Assembly: GCA_963708235.1 (NCBI GenBank)
Contig: OY970200.1
Location: 3,348,001 to 3,412,000, forward strand
DNA length: 64,000 nt
Direction of reading: 5' to 3'
From: G963708235 sp963708235
GTDB lineage: Bacteria; Actinomycetota; Acidimicrobiia; Spongiisociales; UBA5794
The position numbers and the translations under genes were made by a program. How positions within the stretch are numbered: position 1 is the first letter of the stretch; each line of letters starts with the position of its first letter. The notes under the pieces are model-generated. The model was not told the origin of the DNA. It was given only the letters and a program-made list of their open reading frames with translations, and did not search any database. Below are positions 18,676-26,837 of this stretch, one piece after another.

Positions 18676-18912
18676 ATGCCGAAATCGATCACGATCGACG
18701 ATGTCCCGGACGAGGTGTGCGACAAGCTTGCAGTGCGTGCTCGCGATCGGGGCCGGTCGTTGCAGGAGTACCTGCGAGCCGAACTCATCGAGCTTGCCCG
18801 GCAGCCGGACCCCGACACCATGATGGCCGATGTCCGGCGGCGGAAGGCCGGTACCGGCACCCGGTTGGAACCGGGAGCAATCCTCACGCACCGCGACTCC
18901 GATCGTCGGTGA
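18676..18912 (+). CDS. FitA/VapB-like ribbon-helix-helix antitoxin, no toxin next to it
   Basis: A 78-residue protein. Its first 45 residues (MPKSITIDDVPDEVCDKLAV, then GRSLQEYLRAELIELAR) fit the FitA/VapB ribbon-helix-helix fold, in which the first strand contacts DNA and the tail neutralises a PIN toxin. The tail after residue 50 is basic, as in antitoxins that embrace the toxin. No PIN-domain gene follows; the next gene is exonuclease III. It may be an orphan antitoxin, a solitary regulator, or the remnant of a lost VapBC pair. The ATG at 18676 has GGAG upstream; an earlier in-frame start at 18619 is less likely. Confidence 0.7.
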   Translation: MPKSITIDDVPDEVCDKLAVRARDRGRSLQEYLRAELIELARQPDPDTMMADVRRRKAGTGTRLEPGAILTHRDSDRR

Positions 18913-18972
18913 CGAACCGCGTCCCCGACGCGTCGCAGGTCCATGGGCACCGTGCCGGCGGGTGCCGCCTCG

Positions 18973-18978
18973 TAGGCT
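18973..18978 (+). promoter_or_regulatory. -10 box TAGGCT of xthA (leaderless)
   Basis: TAGGCT is followed by six bases and the ATG at 18985, so xthA should be transcribed from its start codon. Confidence 0.55.
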
Positions 18979-18984
18979 GAGGCG

Positions 18985-19768
18985 ATGCTGGTCGTCACCT
19001 ACAACGTCAACTCGATTGGGGCCCGACTCCCCCGCCTGCTGGCGCTGCTGGAGCAGTACCAGCCTGACGTGGTGTTGCTCCAGGAGACGAAGGCCGCACC
19101 GCAGACGTTCCCCCACCTACCGCTGCTGGCCGCCGGGTACGTCGCCGCCGATCACTCGGGAGGGCGTTGGGCCGGGGTGGCGATCCTGGCCCGCAAGGAG
19201 CTTCGGGGTCAGCGACGTCATCGCCGGACTGCCCGGGGAGCCGGACGCCACCCAGGCCCGCTGGATCGAAGCCACCGTCGGTCCGCTTCGGGTGGCGAGT
19301 GTGTACGTGCCCAACGGGCGCAGCCTCACCTCGCCCGAGTTCTTCGCCAAGCTGACGTTTCTGGAGGCGATGGCGGTGAGGGCAGCGGATCTGGCCGGGG
19401 GCGAAACCGTCATCGCCGGGGACGTCAACGTTTGCCCCGCCGATCTCGATGTCTGGGACCCGGTCAGGATCCATGGCGGTACCCACATCACCCCCGAGGA
19501 ACGGGGGCGTTTGGGGGCGATCCTCGACGCCGGGTACGTCGATACGTTCCGATCGCTCCACCCCGAGGTACCCGGTTTCACATGGTGGGACTACCGGGCC
19601 GGTCATTTCCACAAGGGCTTCGGGCTCCGCATCGACCTGGTGATGGCGAGCCGCCCGCTCGCCGAGCGGTTGATCGACGTCGCCGTGGAGCGCGACTATC
19701 GGAAGGCGAGCACGGTGGCCGAATCCAAGCCGTCGGACCATGCGCCGCTGCTGGTCAGGTTCCGCTGA
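18985..19768 (+). pseudogene. xthA: Exodeoxyribonuclease III, single-base frameshift
   Basis: XthA removes 3' blocking groups and cleaves DNA at abasic sites in base-excision repair. The first 72 codons give the standard start (TYNVNSIGARLPRLLALL, then DVVLLQETK with the metal Glu). The frame then shifts at about 19201; reading one base later continues as FGVSDVIAGLPGEPDATQAR and on through VIAGDVNVCPADLDVWDP (Asp/Asn active site), DTFRSLHPEVPGFTWWDYR, LRIDLVMAS and the final SDHAPLLV with the catalytic Asp-His. Joined, the protein is about 260 residues, the normal length. All catalytic residues are present on the two halves, so this is either a very recent mutation or a sequencing error. Confidence 0.88.
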
Positions 19769-19847
19769 GCGGCACCCACCCGACGAAGCGTCACCGGGCG
19801 ACGGCAGGACGACCAGACTGTGGAGGCACGATCAAGGAGCGTGAGCC

Positions 19848-20795
19848 ATGACCGAGATACGACTCGGTGCGATGCCGTGGGTCCAGGCCGGCACCTGGGC
19901 CGAGATCGAGGAGGCGGCCGTTTCCATCGACCGCCTCGGATACGACCACCTGTGGGCGTGGGATCACGTCTATGCCATCTTCGGCGAACCCGACCAGTCG
20001 ATCTTCGAGGGGTGGACCACCATCGCCGCCTGGGCCAAGGTCACCACCCGGACCCGGATCGGGCTGTTGGTTGGCGCCAACACGTTCCGCAACCCGGCCC
20101 TGGTGGCGAAGATGGCGACCACGGTAGATCACATCAGCGAGGGGCGGGCCATCCTCGGTCTCGGCGGAGCCTGGTTCGAACTCGAACACACCGCCCACGG
20201 CATCGACTTCGGTCGCAGCCCCGGCGAGCGGCTCAAGTGGATGGACGAGGCCGCAGGAGTGGTGCGCGCCCTCCTCGACGGGGACACCGTCAACCATGAC
20301 GGCCCGCACTACCAGTTCACCGATCTTCACCACCACCCGCTGCCGATCCAGGAACGTCTGCCGATCATGATCGGTGGGGTCGGGGAACGAAGGACCCTCC
20401 GCAGCGTGGCGAAGTACGCCGACCTGTGGAACGGCGCCGGAAGCCTCGAGTTGCTCACCCACAAGCTCGATGTGTTGCGTCGCCATTGCGACGAGGTCGG
20501 TCGCGACATCGCAGAGATCGAGCTGACTGTGAACTGCAAGCCGATCATCCGCGACACGGAGGCGGAGGCGCAGCGGGTGCTGGCCACCCAGCTCGAGCGC
20601 AACCGCACCCCGGCATCGTGGATCGACGGTGACGCCACCTTCTGGTCGGGAACCCCTGAGCAGATCGCCGAGACCATGGTCGGCTTCACCGATGCCGGCT
20701 TCAACAGCTTCATCGGAGAGATGGCCGCCCCCTACGACGCCGAGACATTGGAGCGCTGGATCACCGAGGTCAAGCCGATGGTGGAGAGCGCCTGA
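19848..20795 (+). CDS. LLM-class F420-dependent oxidoreductase
   Basis: A 315-residue TIM-barrel oxidoreductase of the luciferase-like class. Typical segments are EIRLGAMPWVQAGTWAEI, YDHLWAWDHVYAIFGEPDQS, RTRIGLLVGANTFRNPALVA and GRAILGLGGAWFELEHTAHG, which together form the F420/flavin site. LPIMIGGVGERRTLRSVAKY near residue 185 is the late family signature. It differs clearly from the other LLM protein in this window, so the two are paralogues with different substrates, neither of which can be named. AAGGAG lies nine bases before the ATG. It follows xthA by 79 bp on the same strand. Confidence 0.87.
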   Translation: MTEIRLGAMPWVQAGTWAEIEEAAVSIDRLGYDHLWAWDHVYAIFGEPDQSIFEGWTTIAAWAKVTTRTRIGLLVGANTFRNPALVAKMATTVDHISEGRAILGLGGAWFELEHTAHGIDFGRSPGERLKWMDEAAGVVRALLDGDTVNHDGPHYQFTDLHHHPLPIQERLPIMIGGVGERRTLRSVAKYADLWNGAGSLELLTHKLDVLRRHCDEVGRDIAEIELTVNCKPIIRDTEAEAQRVLATQLERNRTPASWIDGDATFWSGTPEQIAETMVGFTDAGFNSFIGEMAAPYDAETLERWITEVKPMVESA

Positions 20796-21016
20796 CCCAC
20801 AGGTCCGAGCGACAAGGAGCGAACCGCACCCCCGGAAGCGTCCGTAATTTCGGATCGGCGGTAGCGTGCCCTCGGGGACAAGGGGACAACTGCAGCGGTG
20901 GGCCGACAAGACCACCCCGGCGACCCTTGCGGCCCGACACCGCTGCGCACAGCACACCGTCGGTAGCCGCGATCGAGCCCGATCGAGGAAGCCGACTCGA
21001 TCAGGAGGATCAGCCT

Positions 21017-21553
21017 GTGAAGCGTTCCGTGTCATTGGTTGCGGCGACCGTTCTCGCCCTGGGTATCTTCGCCCCGGCGGCGGTGGCGGACGAGCGGCGC
21101 CCCCCGGACCTGAGTGTCACCGTCAACAACCTGGTTGCCGACCCGACCGTCTGCGGCTCGTACGGAGTCGAATGGGACATCCACCTCACCCTCGACCGGT
21201 GGGACTTCCGGGACGACCAGGGCCGACTCGTCAAGCGCGTCGAACACATCGTCGAGGACAACACGGTCAAGAACACCGTCACCGGCCTCACGTTGCGCGA
21301 CGGCCCGGTCGATTTCCGGCAGGTGTCCCACTACAACCCGGAGACAGGGCTGCGTGAGACGATCAAGATCACGGGTATCTCGGTCAACGTGGTGCGCGGC
21401 GATCAACGTCTCATCGACAAGGGGCCGATTCTCATCCACGGCCAGACCGGGGAGATTCTCCGTTCTGCGGGGCCGCATCCCGTGCGGGAACTTCTCGATG
21501 GCAGCTTCGACATCAGTCTGGCGCTCCCGGCGTTCTGCGACATCCTGGGCTGA
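21017..21553 (+). CDS. Small secreted protein, function unknown
   Basis: The 178-residue product has a clear Sec signal peptide (KRSVSLVAATVLALGIFAPA, cleavage near AVADE). The mature part is a beta-rich domain with two cysteines (TVCGSYG and AFCDILG) at either end that could form a disulfide. I see no enzyme motif; similar small exported proteins occur in actinobacteria without assigned roles. The GTG at 21017 is supported by AGGAGG eight bases upstream; earlier in-frame starts lack a ribosome site and would hide the signal peptide. It ends in a shared strong hairpin terminator. Confidence 0.75.
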   Translation: MKRSVSLVAATVLALGIFAPAAVADERRPPDLSVTVNNLVADPTVCGSYGVEWDIHLTLDRWDFRDDQGRLVKRVEHIVEDNTVKNTVTGLTLRDGPVDFRQVSHYNPETGLRETIKITGISVNVVRGDQRLIDKGPILIHGQTGEILRSAGPHPVRELLDGSFDISLALPAFCDILG

Positions 21554-21575
21554 CCACTGTCGGCTTCCCGGTACG

Positions 21576-21619
21576 AATGAAGGGGCAGGTGCGACCCATG
21601 TCGCACCTGCCCCTTCGTT
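21576..21619. terminator. Strong bidirectional hairpin terminator
   Basis: A perfect 16-bp stem (21579-21594 with 21601-21616) encloses the loop CCCATG and is extended by a G-U and two A-T pairs. It separates two convergent genes and would stop transcription from both sides; there is no U-tract on either side. Confidence 0.85.
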
Positions 21620-21635
21620 GCTCGGGTCGTGGTGC

Positions 21636-22556
21636 TCAGTCCCAGGCGGCCGCCTGCCCGGGGGTGCACGGGAGGTCGGAGAGCCGTGTCGGGTAGAAGT
21701 CGGGATCGAGGGACACTCCGTCGGGAACCACCGTGAAGTTGACCGTGGCGTCGTCGACGGCGTACCCCCACAGGATCTCACCGGCGGGGACCTCGTCGAC
21801 GGTGGTCTCCCGCATCGCCCCCGGGTCTCCGCTGACCGGGGCGGCAACGTTCCACACCGGCTCGACTCCGAGGGCCGGGAGCTTCTTCGCCACATCGGCG
21901 GCACGAAGCGGTTCGCCGAGGGCGCAGTGCAGACCCCCGAGCACCTCCCCGGGCTCGAACACCTCCTCGGCCATCTGGTACGGCTCACCCTCCTCGGCGG
22001 CCACGGCGATGTCGAGCGAGATCGGGCCACGGAACACCGCCGGGTCGATCTGCCAGGTGAAGACCTCGTCGGTGCCGTCCTCCCCCCAGGTGATCCCTTC
22101 GGGAACGGATGTTCCCTCGCCCGGGACGATCCCGGTGATCGTTCCGACCGCCGAGGGCGATGCCGGCACCGCCACGATGTCGACCTCGATCCCGAACTGG
22201 CGCAGCTCGGCGGCCAGCTCGCTGCCGTCGCGGTGGTCGGCGAACCAGTCGATCTCGATCACGCCGTTGTCGAGCTGGCGGATGGCGTAGGCGGGGCTGC
22301 CGTTGAACACGGTCCCGCCACCGATGGCGATGGCGGCGGCCGCCACCACCAGTCCGGCGGCGATCGCAAAGCGATATCGAGGTCTGCGGGGCGGAACAGG
22401 CGTCCGCAGCGGGGTGACGGTGTCGACGGGCATGGTGGTGATCTCCTGGAACAGTGCCGTCTTGGCATCGCTGTCCGCCCAGGTGGCTGCGATTCGCTCA
22501 CCGTCGACGGGGTCGATGCGACGGAGATCGTCGATCGGGTCGTGGGGCTCGCTCAT
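21636..22556 (-). CDS. Membrane-anchored protein paired with an ECF sigma factor, anti-sigma candidate
   Basis: A 306-residue protein with a cytosolic N-terminus of about 70 residues (containing IDPVDGERIAATWADSDAK), one membrane helix (RFAIAAGLVVAAAAIAIGGG) and an extracytoplasmic domain of about 210 residues that begins SPAYAIRQLDNGVIEIDWF. This topology fits a membrane-bound regulator of the sigma factor encoded just upstream. The start codon overlaps the sigma stop codon (ATGA), so translation is coupled. A classical zinc anti-sigma HxxxCxxC motif is not seen, so inhibition of the sigma factor is inferred from context alone. Confidence 0.72.
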   Translation of the reverse strand: MSEPHDPIDDLRRIDPVDGERIAATWADSDAKTALFQEITTMPVDTVTPLRTPVPPRRPRYRFAIAAGLVVAAAAIAIGGGTVFNGSPAYAIRQLDNGVIEIDWFADHRDGSELAAELRQFGIEVDIVAVPASPSAVGTITGIVPGEGTSVPEGITWGEDGTDEVFTWQIDPAVFRGPISLDIAVAAEEGEPYQMAEEVFEPGEVLGGLHCALGEPLRAADVAKKLPALGVEPVWNVAAPVSGDPGAMRETTVDEVPAGEILWGYAVDDATVNFTVVPDGVSLDPDFYPTRLSDLPCTPGQAAAWD

Positions 22557-23131
22557 CGTGCATCCTTCTGGTCGGGACGGGCGGGCGCCCATCTGCCGGG
22601 TTCATGTCCAGTGGTCGTCGAGCGTTGCACCCGCTCGGTATCCAGCAGCCGGGCGAAGCGCTTCCTCGCCCGGTGGAGACGCACCCGGACGGTGGCAGCG
22701 CTGGTTCCGAGCATGGCGGCGATCTCGGCGGGGTCGAGACCGTCCCACCCCACCAGGGTGAGCAGTTCCCGATCGGCGACGCTCAGGTCGCCGAGGGCGG
22801 CCGAGATGCGCCCGGCATCGGGACCGTCCAAGTCGGCCGGCTCGACTTCCATCGACCGGGCGAACTCGGCGGTGGCCCGTTCGTCGAGCCGCCGGCGCCG
22901 TTGGATGCCGCGGTGATGGTTGGCGAGCACCCGCCTGGCGACACCGTAGAGCCAGGGCCGCGCCTGCTCCCCCGGCGGAACGTCTTCGAGCCGCCGCCAT
23001 GCCACCGTGAACGTCTCCGCCACGACATCGGCCGCATCGGCGGCGTTGCCGGTGCGGCGGGCGGCATACGCCAGGATCAACCCGGAGTATGCGTCATAGA
23101 TCTCTTCGAAGCGCTGGCGATTGTCCGTCAA
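22553..23131 (-). CDS. ECF RNA polymerase sigma factor (SigE-like)
   Basis: A 192-residue group-4 sigma factor. Region 2 (ILAYAARRTGNAADAADVVA, then PWLYGVARRVLANHHR) binds the -10 element and core enzyme; region 4 (LLTLVGWDGLDPAEIAAMLG, then SAATVRVRLHRARKRF) is the -35-reading helix-turn-helix. A tail of about 25 residues follows. The start is a TTG at 23131; the frame is closed not far upstream and no better start is present. It is followed with a 4-base overlap by a membrane protein that is the likely partner, a common sigma/regulator pairing for envelope signals. Confidence 0.85.
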   Translation of the reverse strand: MTDNRQRFEEIYDAYSGLILAYAARRTGNAADAADVVAETFTVAWRRLEDVPPGEQARPWLYGVARRVLANHHRGIQRRRRLDERATAEFARSMEVEPADLDGPDAGRISAALGDLSVADRELLTLVGWDGLDPAEIAAMLGTSAATVRVRLHRARKRFARLLDTERVQRSTTTGHEPGRWAPARPDQKDAR

Positions 23132-23525
23132 CGAGGTCAGCCATTTCCGGGTTCAGGGGCAGATGTGGATCGCAAGGCGGTCTGTCGTTCTCCATGTCCG
23201 GCGACAACGGTGCGTTACATGATGCATCGCCGGGAGAAAACTGCGCATCCACACGCCACGCCGCAACCGCTTGTTCAATTGTCAGTCGGTGAAGATGCTC
23301 TGTGTCGGACATTGACGCCGCGCCCCGCCCCGTCTCCCGAGGAGGGGAGGGCCGAAAGGGGACCGGTGTTGGTGCGTCGCTGCCCGAGGGAACCTGCGGC
23401 GTGGCAGTGAGATACTCCGACATTCCCCAGAGGGGCAGGGAAGGGCGGGGAGGGCCAGAGGGGCCGATGGGCGCAAGGTGTTGGCGTAACACCCCGGTAA
23501 CCGTGTGTTTCTACACTTGTGCGCC
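23132..23525. other. Gene-free 394-bp divergent region with a decayed repeat copy
   Basis: This region separates the sigma-factor gene from the ATP-grasp operon. Segments 23319-23360 and 23429-23465 resemble parts of the two tandem arrays (GCGCCCCGCCCC, GAGGAGGGGAGGGCC, GGGCGGGGAGGGCCA), so they look like a degenerate single copy of that repeat family. No credible reading frame is present. Confidence 0.5.
23512..23517 (+). promoter_or_regulatory. -10 box TACACT of the ATP-grasp operon
   Basis: TACACT ends eight bases before the ATG at 23526 and would give a transcript with almost no leader. Confidence 0.4.
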
Positions 23526-24965
23526 ATGACGTTGCAGACGGCCACCCCTGCCCGGTTCTCCGAGGTCTACGACGGGGGGGAGGTCCGCCCGCACTACATC
23601 GCCCTGATGGAGCGGTTGCGCCAACTCGGGGGGAAGGACATGGGTGAGCGGGTCCAGCTTCTCGACTCGATCTTCCGCAGTCTCGGGATCACGTTTGCGG
23701 TGTACGGCGACGAGCGTGGGAGCGAGCGGACCTGGCCGATGGATCTGGTGCCGCGGATCATCCCGGCTCACGAGTGGGACCACATCGAAGCCGGGTTGAT
23801 CCAGCGGGTCCGGGCCCTCAACATGTTCATCGACGATCTCTACGTCGGCGAGCAGGCGGTGATCCGGGACGGGATCATTCCCCGCTGGTTGGTGCAGTCC
23901 GCCGATGGGTATCTTCGGTCGGCCCACGGCGTCGCCATGCCGTACGGAGTCCACTGCGTCATCGCCGGGATCGATCTGGTCCGGGACGGTGAGGGCACCT
24001 ACCGCGTCCTGGAGGACAACCTGCGGGTGCCGAGCGGTGTCTCGTACGTGCTCGAGAATCGGGTGGCGATGACCCGGGTGCTCCCGGTGGCGTTCGGTCG
24101 TCACAAGGTTCGACCGGTCAACCACTACGGGTCGTCGCTGATCCGTACGCTGCGTTCGATGGCCCCCGCCCCCGCCGGCGACCCAACGGTGGCGGTGCTC
24201 ACCCCTGGGATCGCCAATTCGGCGTACTTCGAGCATGCATTCCTGGCCCGCCAGATGGGGGTCGAACTGGTGGAGGGTCGCGACCTCCTCGTCGACGACC
24301 ACGTCGTCTACATGCGCACCACCCGCGGGCTGCAGCGGGTCGATGTGCTCTACCGGCGGATCAACGACGACTACATGGACCCGGTCGAGTTCCGCAAGGA
24401 CAGTGCGCTCGGTGTCCCCGGGATCGTCGCCGCCGCCCGGGCCGGGGCGATCACCATCACCAACGGGATCGGCAACGGCGTCGCCGACGACAAGGGGGTG
24501 TACCCCTACGTCCCGGCGTTCATCCGCTACTACCTCGGGGAGGAGCCGATCCTGCCCAACGTCGAGACGTACCTGCCGTGGGAGCCCGACCATCTCGAGA
24601 TCATCCTCGAGCGGCTCGACCAGCTTGTGGTGAAACCGGTCGCCGAGGCCGGCGGGTACGGGATCGTGATCGGTGGCGCCGCCACCGCCGAAGAGCTCGA
24701 CGAGGTCGCCGCCGCCGTCACGGCGAACCCCCGCGGCTACATCGCCCAGGAAACCGTCCAGCTCTCCACGCACCCCACCTTTGTCGACGGCGAGCTGGTG
24801 CCGCGGCACATCGACCTGCGGCCGTTCGTATTGTGTGGCGATCGCATCGAGGTCATCCCGGGGGGTCTCACCCGGGTGGCGTTGCGCGAGGGATCGCTGA
24901 TCGTCAACTCTTCACAGGGTGGCGGATCGAAGGACACCTGGGTGTTGGAATCGGGGGACGACTGA
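23526..24965 (+). CDS. Circularly permuted ATP-grasp protein (first gene of the ATP-grasp/alpha-E/transglutaminase operon)
   Basis: A 479-residue cytoplasmic protein of the circularly permuted ATP-grasp group (COG2308-type). Recognisable blocks include RALNMFIDDLYVGEQ, YRVLEDNLRVPSGVSYVLEN, DVLYRRINDDYMDP, GITNG-like ITITNGIGNGVADDKG, VVKPVAEAGGYG and the closing NSSQGGGSKDTWVL, all typical of the family. ATP-grasp enzymes ligate a carboxylate to an amine; this group is predicted to make or extend a peptide-like compound. The next two genes (alpha-E and transglutaminase-like) follow with no gap. The same gene set is conserved in mycobacteria and many other bacteria. The product is unknown. 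Confidence 0.9.
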   Translation: MTLQTATPARFSEVYDGGEVRPHYIALMERLRQLGGKDMGERVQLLDSIFRSLGITFAVYGDERGSERTWPMDLVPRIIPAHEWDHIEAGLIQRVRALNMFIDDLYVGEQAVIRDGIIPRWLVQSADGYLRSAHGVAMPYGVHCVIAGIDLVRDGEGTYRVLEDNLRVPSGVSYVLENRVAMTRVLPVAFGRHKVRPVNHYGSSLIRTLRSMAPAPAGDPTVAVLTPGIANSAYFEHAFLARQMGVELVEGRDLLVDDHVVYMRTTRGLQRVDVLYRRINDDYMDPVEFRKDSALGVPGIVAAARAGAITITNGIGNGVADDKGVYPYVPAFIRYYLGEEPILPNVETYLPWEPDHLEIILERLDQLVVKPVAEAGGYGIVIGGAATAEELDEVAAAVTANPRGYIAQETVQLSTHPTFVDGELVPRHIDLRPFVLCGDRIEVIPGGLTRVALREGSLIVNSSQGGGSKDTWVLESGDD

Positions 24966-25922
24966 ATGCTGGCGCGCCACGCCGATGCGTTGTACTGGAT
25001 GGGGCGGTACACCGAACGCGCCGAGGACACGGCGCGAATGCTCGATGTCACCTATCACAACTTGCTGGAGTCACCCCCCGAGGAGGAGGCGACGACCTGG
25101 CGCCAGCTTCTCCAGGTGCTCTACCTCGACCAGGCCTACGAAGACGGTGCCATGTCGGGACGGGCAGTGAGCCATTTCCTCGTCCTCGACGAGTCCAACC
25201 CGGGTTCGATCGTCGCCGCCGTGGGCCGCGCCCGTGAGAACGCCCTCAGAGTGAGGGACCGTATCTCCACCGAGGTGTGGGAGGCGATGAACACCTTCTA
25301 CCTCCATCTCGCCGGGTTGGATCTCGCCGCCGAGCTGGAGCGACGTCCCTACGAGGTGTTCCGGATGGTGAAGAGCCGGTGCCAGCTCCTCACCGGGGTC
25401 GGCGCCCAGACCATGCTGCGCGACGACGGCTACCGGTTCATCGTGCTCGGTCAGATGCTGGAACGCTCCGAGATGACCTGCCGGCTGCTGGCGGTGCGAT
25501 ACGCGAGGCTCGTCGACTCCGGCGGGTCGATGGTGTTCCACAGTTGGCTGGCGGTGCTCAACTCGGTCTCGGCGTTCGAGGCGTACCTCAAGGAGCATGC
25601 CGCCGCCCTGACGCCCACCGACGTCCTCGAGTTCCTGCTGCGCTCCCCCGACTTCCCCCGCAGCGTGCTCTACGGGCTACGTGCCGCCGAACGCCAGATC
25701 GAACGGCTGGTGTCGGACGATCGGCGTTCATCGCTGGAGCGCTGTATCGGGCGGGTCCGGGCCAGGGTCGAGTACAGCGACGTCGAGGAGGTTCTCGAGG
25801 GTGGTCTCGACCAGTTCCTCGAGTCGTTACAAAGCGACATCTACGAGGTCGCCGCCGAGGTGGACCTCCATTTCTTCCAGTCCGGCACCGACCTCGAACT
25901 CCATGCCGTGGAGAGCACCTGA
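24966..25922 (+). CDS. Alpha-E domain protein (DUF403)
   Basis: A 318-residue all-helical protein that begins MLARHADALYWMGRYTERAE, the hallmark of alpha-E domain proteins. A second typical block is FRMVKSRCQLLTGVGAQTML, and another is RFIVLGQMLERSEMTCRLL. No catalytic site is known for this family, which is found almost only beside circularly permuted ATP-grasp and transglutaminase-like genes, so it is likely a partner or scaffold of that pathway. Its ATG directly follows the TGA of the ATP-grasp gene, and its own stop overlaps the next start by one base, which implies translational coupling. Confidence 0.9.
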   Translation: MLARHADALYWMGRYTERAEDTARMLDVTYHNLLESPPEEEATTWRQLLQVLYLDQAYEDGAMSGRAVSHFLVLDESNPGSIVAAVGRARENALRVRDRISTEVWEAMNTFYLHLAGLDLAAELERRPYEVFRMVKSRCQLLTGVGAQTMLRDDGYRFIVLGQMLERSEMTCRLLAVRYARLVDSGGSMVFHSWLAVLNSVSAFEAYLKEHAAALTPTDVLEFLLRSPDFPRSVLYGLRAAERQIERLVSDDRRSSLERCIGRVRARVEYSDVEEVLEGGLDQFLESLQSDIYEVAAEVDLHFFQSGTDLELHAVEST

Positions 25923-26809
25923 TGCTGCTCGAGGTTCGCTACACCTCTGAGTTCTCCTATCCGACCCCGGTCCGCCAGTCCCACAACATGTTGCGCGCCT
26001 GCCCGGTCACCGACGGCTCCCAACGGCTGGTGTCGTATCAGGTGCGGGTGGACCCGGCGGCTCGGGTCTTGTCGCATGTCGACTATTGGGGGACGAGGGT
26101 CGACGAGTTCGGGGTGCGGGCCCCCCACTGCGATCTGCTCGTCGTCGCCGAGTCGGTCGTCGAGACCTCGGACCGGCCGGTCCCCACCGGTATCGCCACT
26201 CCGCGGTCCGACTACACCAGTGACGAGATCCTGCTCGGTCACCACGAGTACCTCCAGGCGGGGCCACACACCAACTGGGGACCGGAGCTCGCCGAGCTCG
26301 CCCGCACCGCCGTCGCGGGAACCGGGACCGCCGTGGATGCGGTTGAGGCGATCCACGACGTGGTGGCCAACACCGTTGCCTACGTCCCCGGCGCCACCTT
26401 TGTCGGGATGGACGTCAATGCGGTACTGGAGCAGCGACAGGGCGTCTGTCAGGATTTCGCCCATCTCGCCATTGCCATGTGCCGAAGCGTCGGGGTCCCG
26501 GCCAGGTACGTGTCGGGCTACCTCTACACCACCGACCAGACCACGGCGGCCACCCCGGACGAGCCCGAGGTCGAGATCCAGACCCATGCCTGGATCGAGG
26601 CGCTCATCCCCGGGTGGGGATGGTGGGCACTCGATCCCACCAACCGCAGCGCCGTCGGGGAACTCCACATCAAGATCGGTCACGGTCGCGACTACGACGA
26701 TGTGCTGCCGATGCGGGGGACGTACCACGGTCCTGCCGCCCACGGTCTCGGAGTCTCCGTCCGCATCAGCCGCGACAACCTCTCCCCCGGCCCGGTGCAC
26801 GACCAGTAG
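25922..26809 (+). CDS. Transglutaminase-like cysteine peptidase family protein
   Basis: A 295-residue protein. The N-terminal 100 residues form the beta-sandwich seen in this family (EVRYTSEFSYPTPVRQSHNM). The core domain carries the catalytic triad motifs: Cys in RQGVCQDFAHLAIAMCRSVG, His in QTHAWIEALIPGWGWWALDP, and the Asp of that same WALDP segment. In this operon type the enzyme is predicted to act as a peptidase or amide transferase on the ATP-grasp product. Start ATG overlaps the alpha-E stop by one base (TGATG). The protein lacks a signal peptide, so the reaction is likely cytoplasmic. Confidence 0.9.
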   Translation: MLLEVRYTSEFSYPTPVRQSHNMLRACPVTDGSQRLVSYQVRVDPAARVLSHVDYWGTRVDEFGVRAPHCDLLVVAESVVETSDRPVPTGIATPRSDYTSDEILLGHHEYLQAGPHTNWGPELAELARTAVAGTGTAVDAVEAIHDVVANTVAYVPGATFVGMDVNAVLEQRQGVCQDFAHLAIAMCRSVGVPARYVSGYLYTTDQTTAATPDEPEVEIQTHAWIEALIPGWGWWALDPTNRSAVGELHIKIGHGRDYDDVLPMRGTYHGPAAHGLGVSVRISRDNLSPGPVHDQ

Positions 26810-26825
26810 TGGTGACCGCCGTCTC

Positions 26826-26831
26826 TAGGCT
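26826..26831 (+). promoter_or_regulatory. -10 box TAGGCT of the amidase gene (leaderless)
   Basis: TAGGCT is followed by six bases and the ATG at 26838. It shows that the amidase has its own promoter although it lies only 28 bp after the transglutaminase gene. Confidence 0.55.
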
Positions 26832-26837
26832 CGGGTC

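Noticed and set aside
18676..19768. Toxin gene between the antitoxin and xthA
   Set aside because: The spacer is only 72 bp, and no frame there gives PIN acidic residues.
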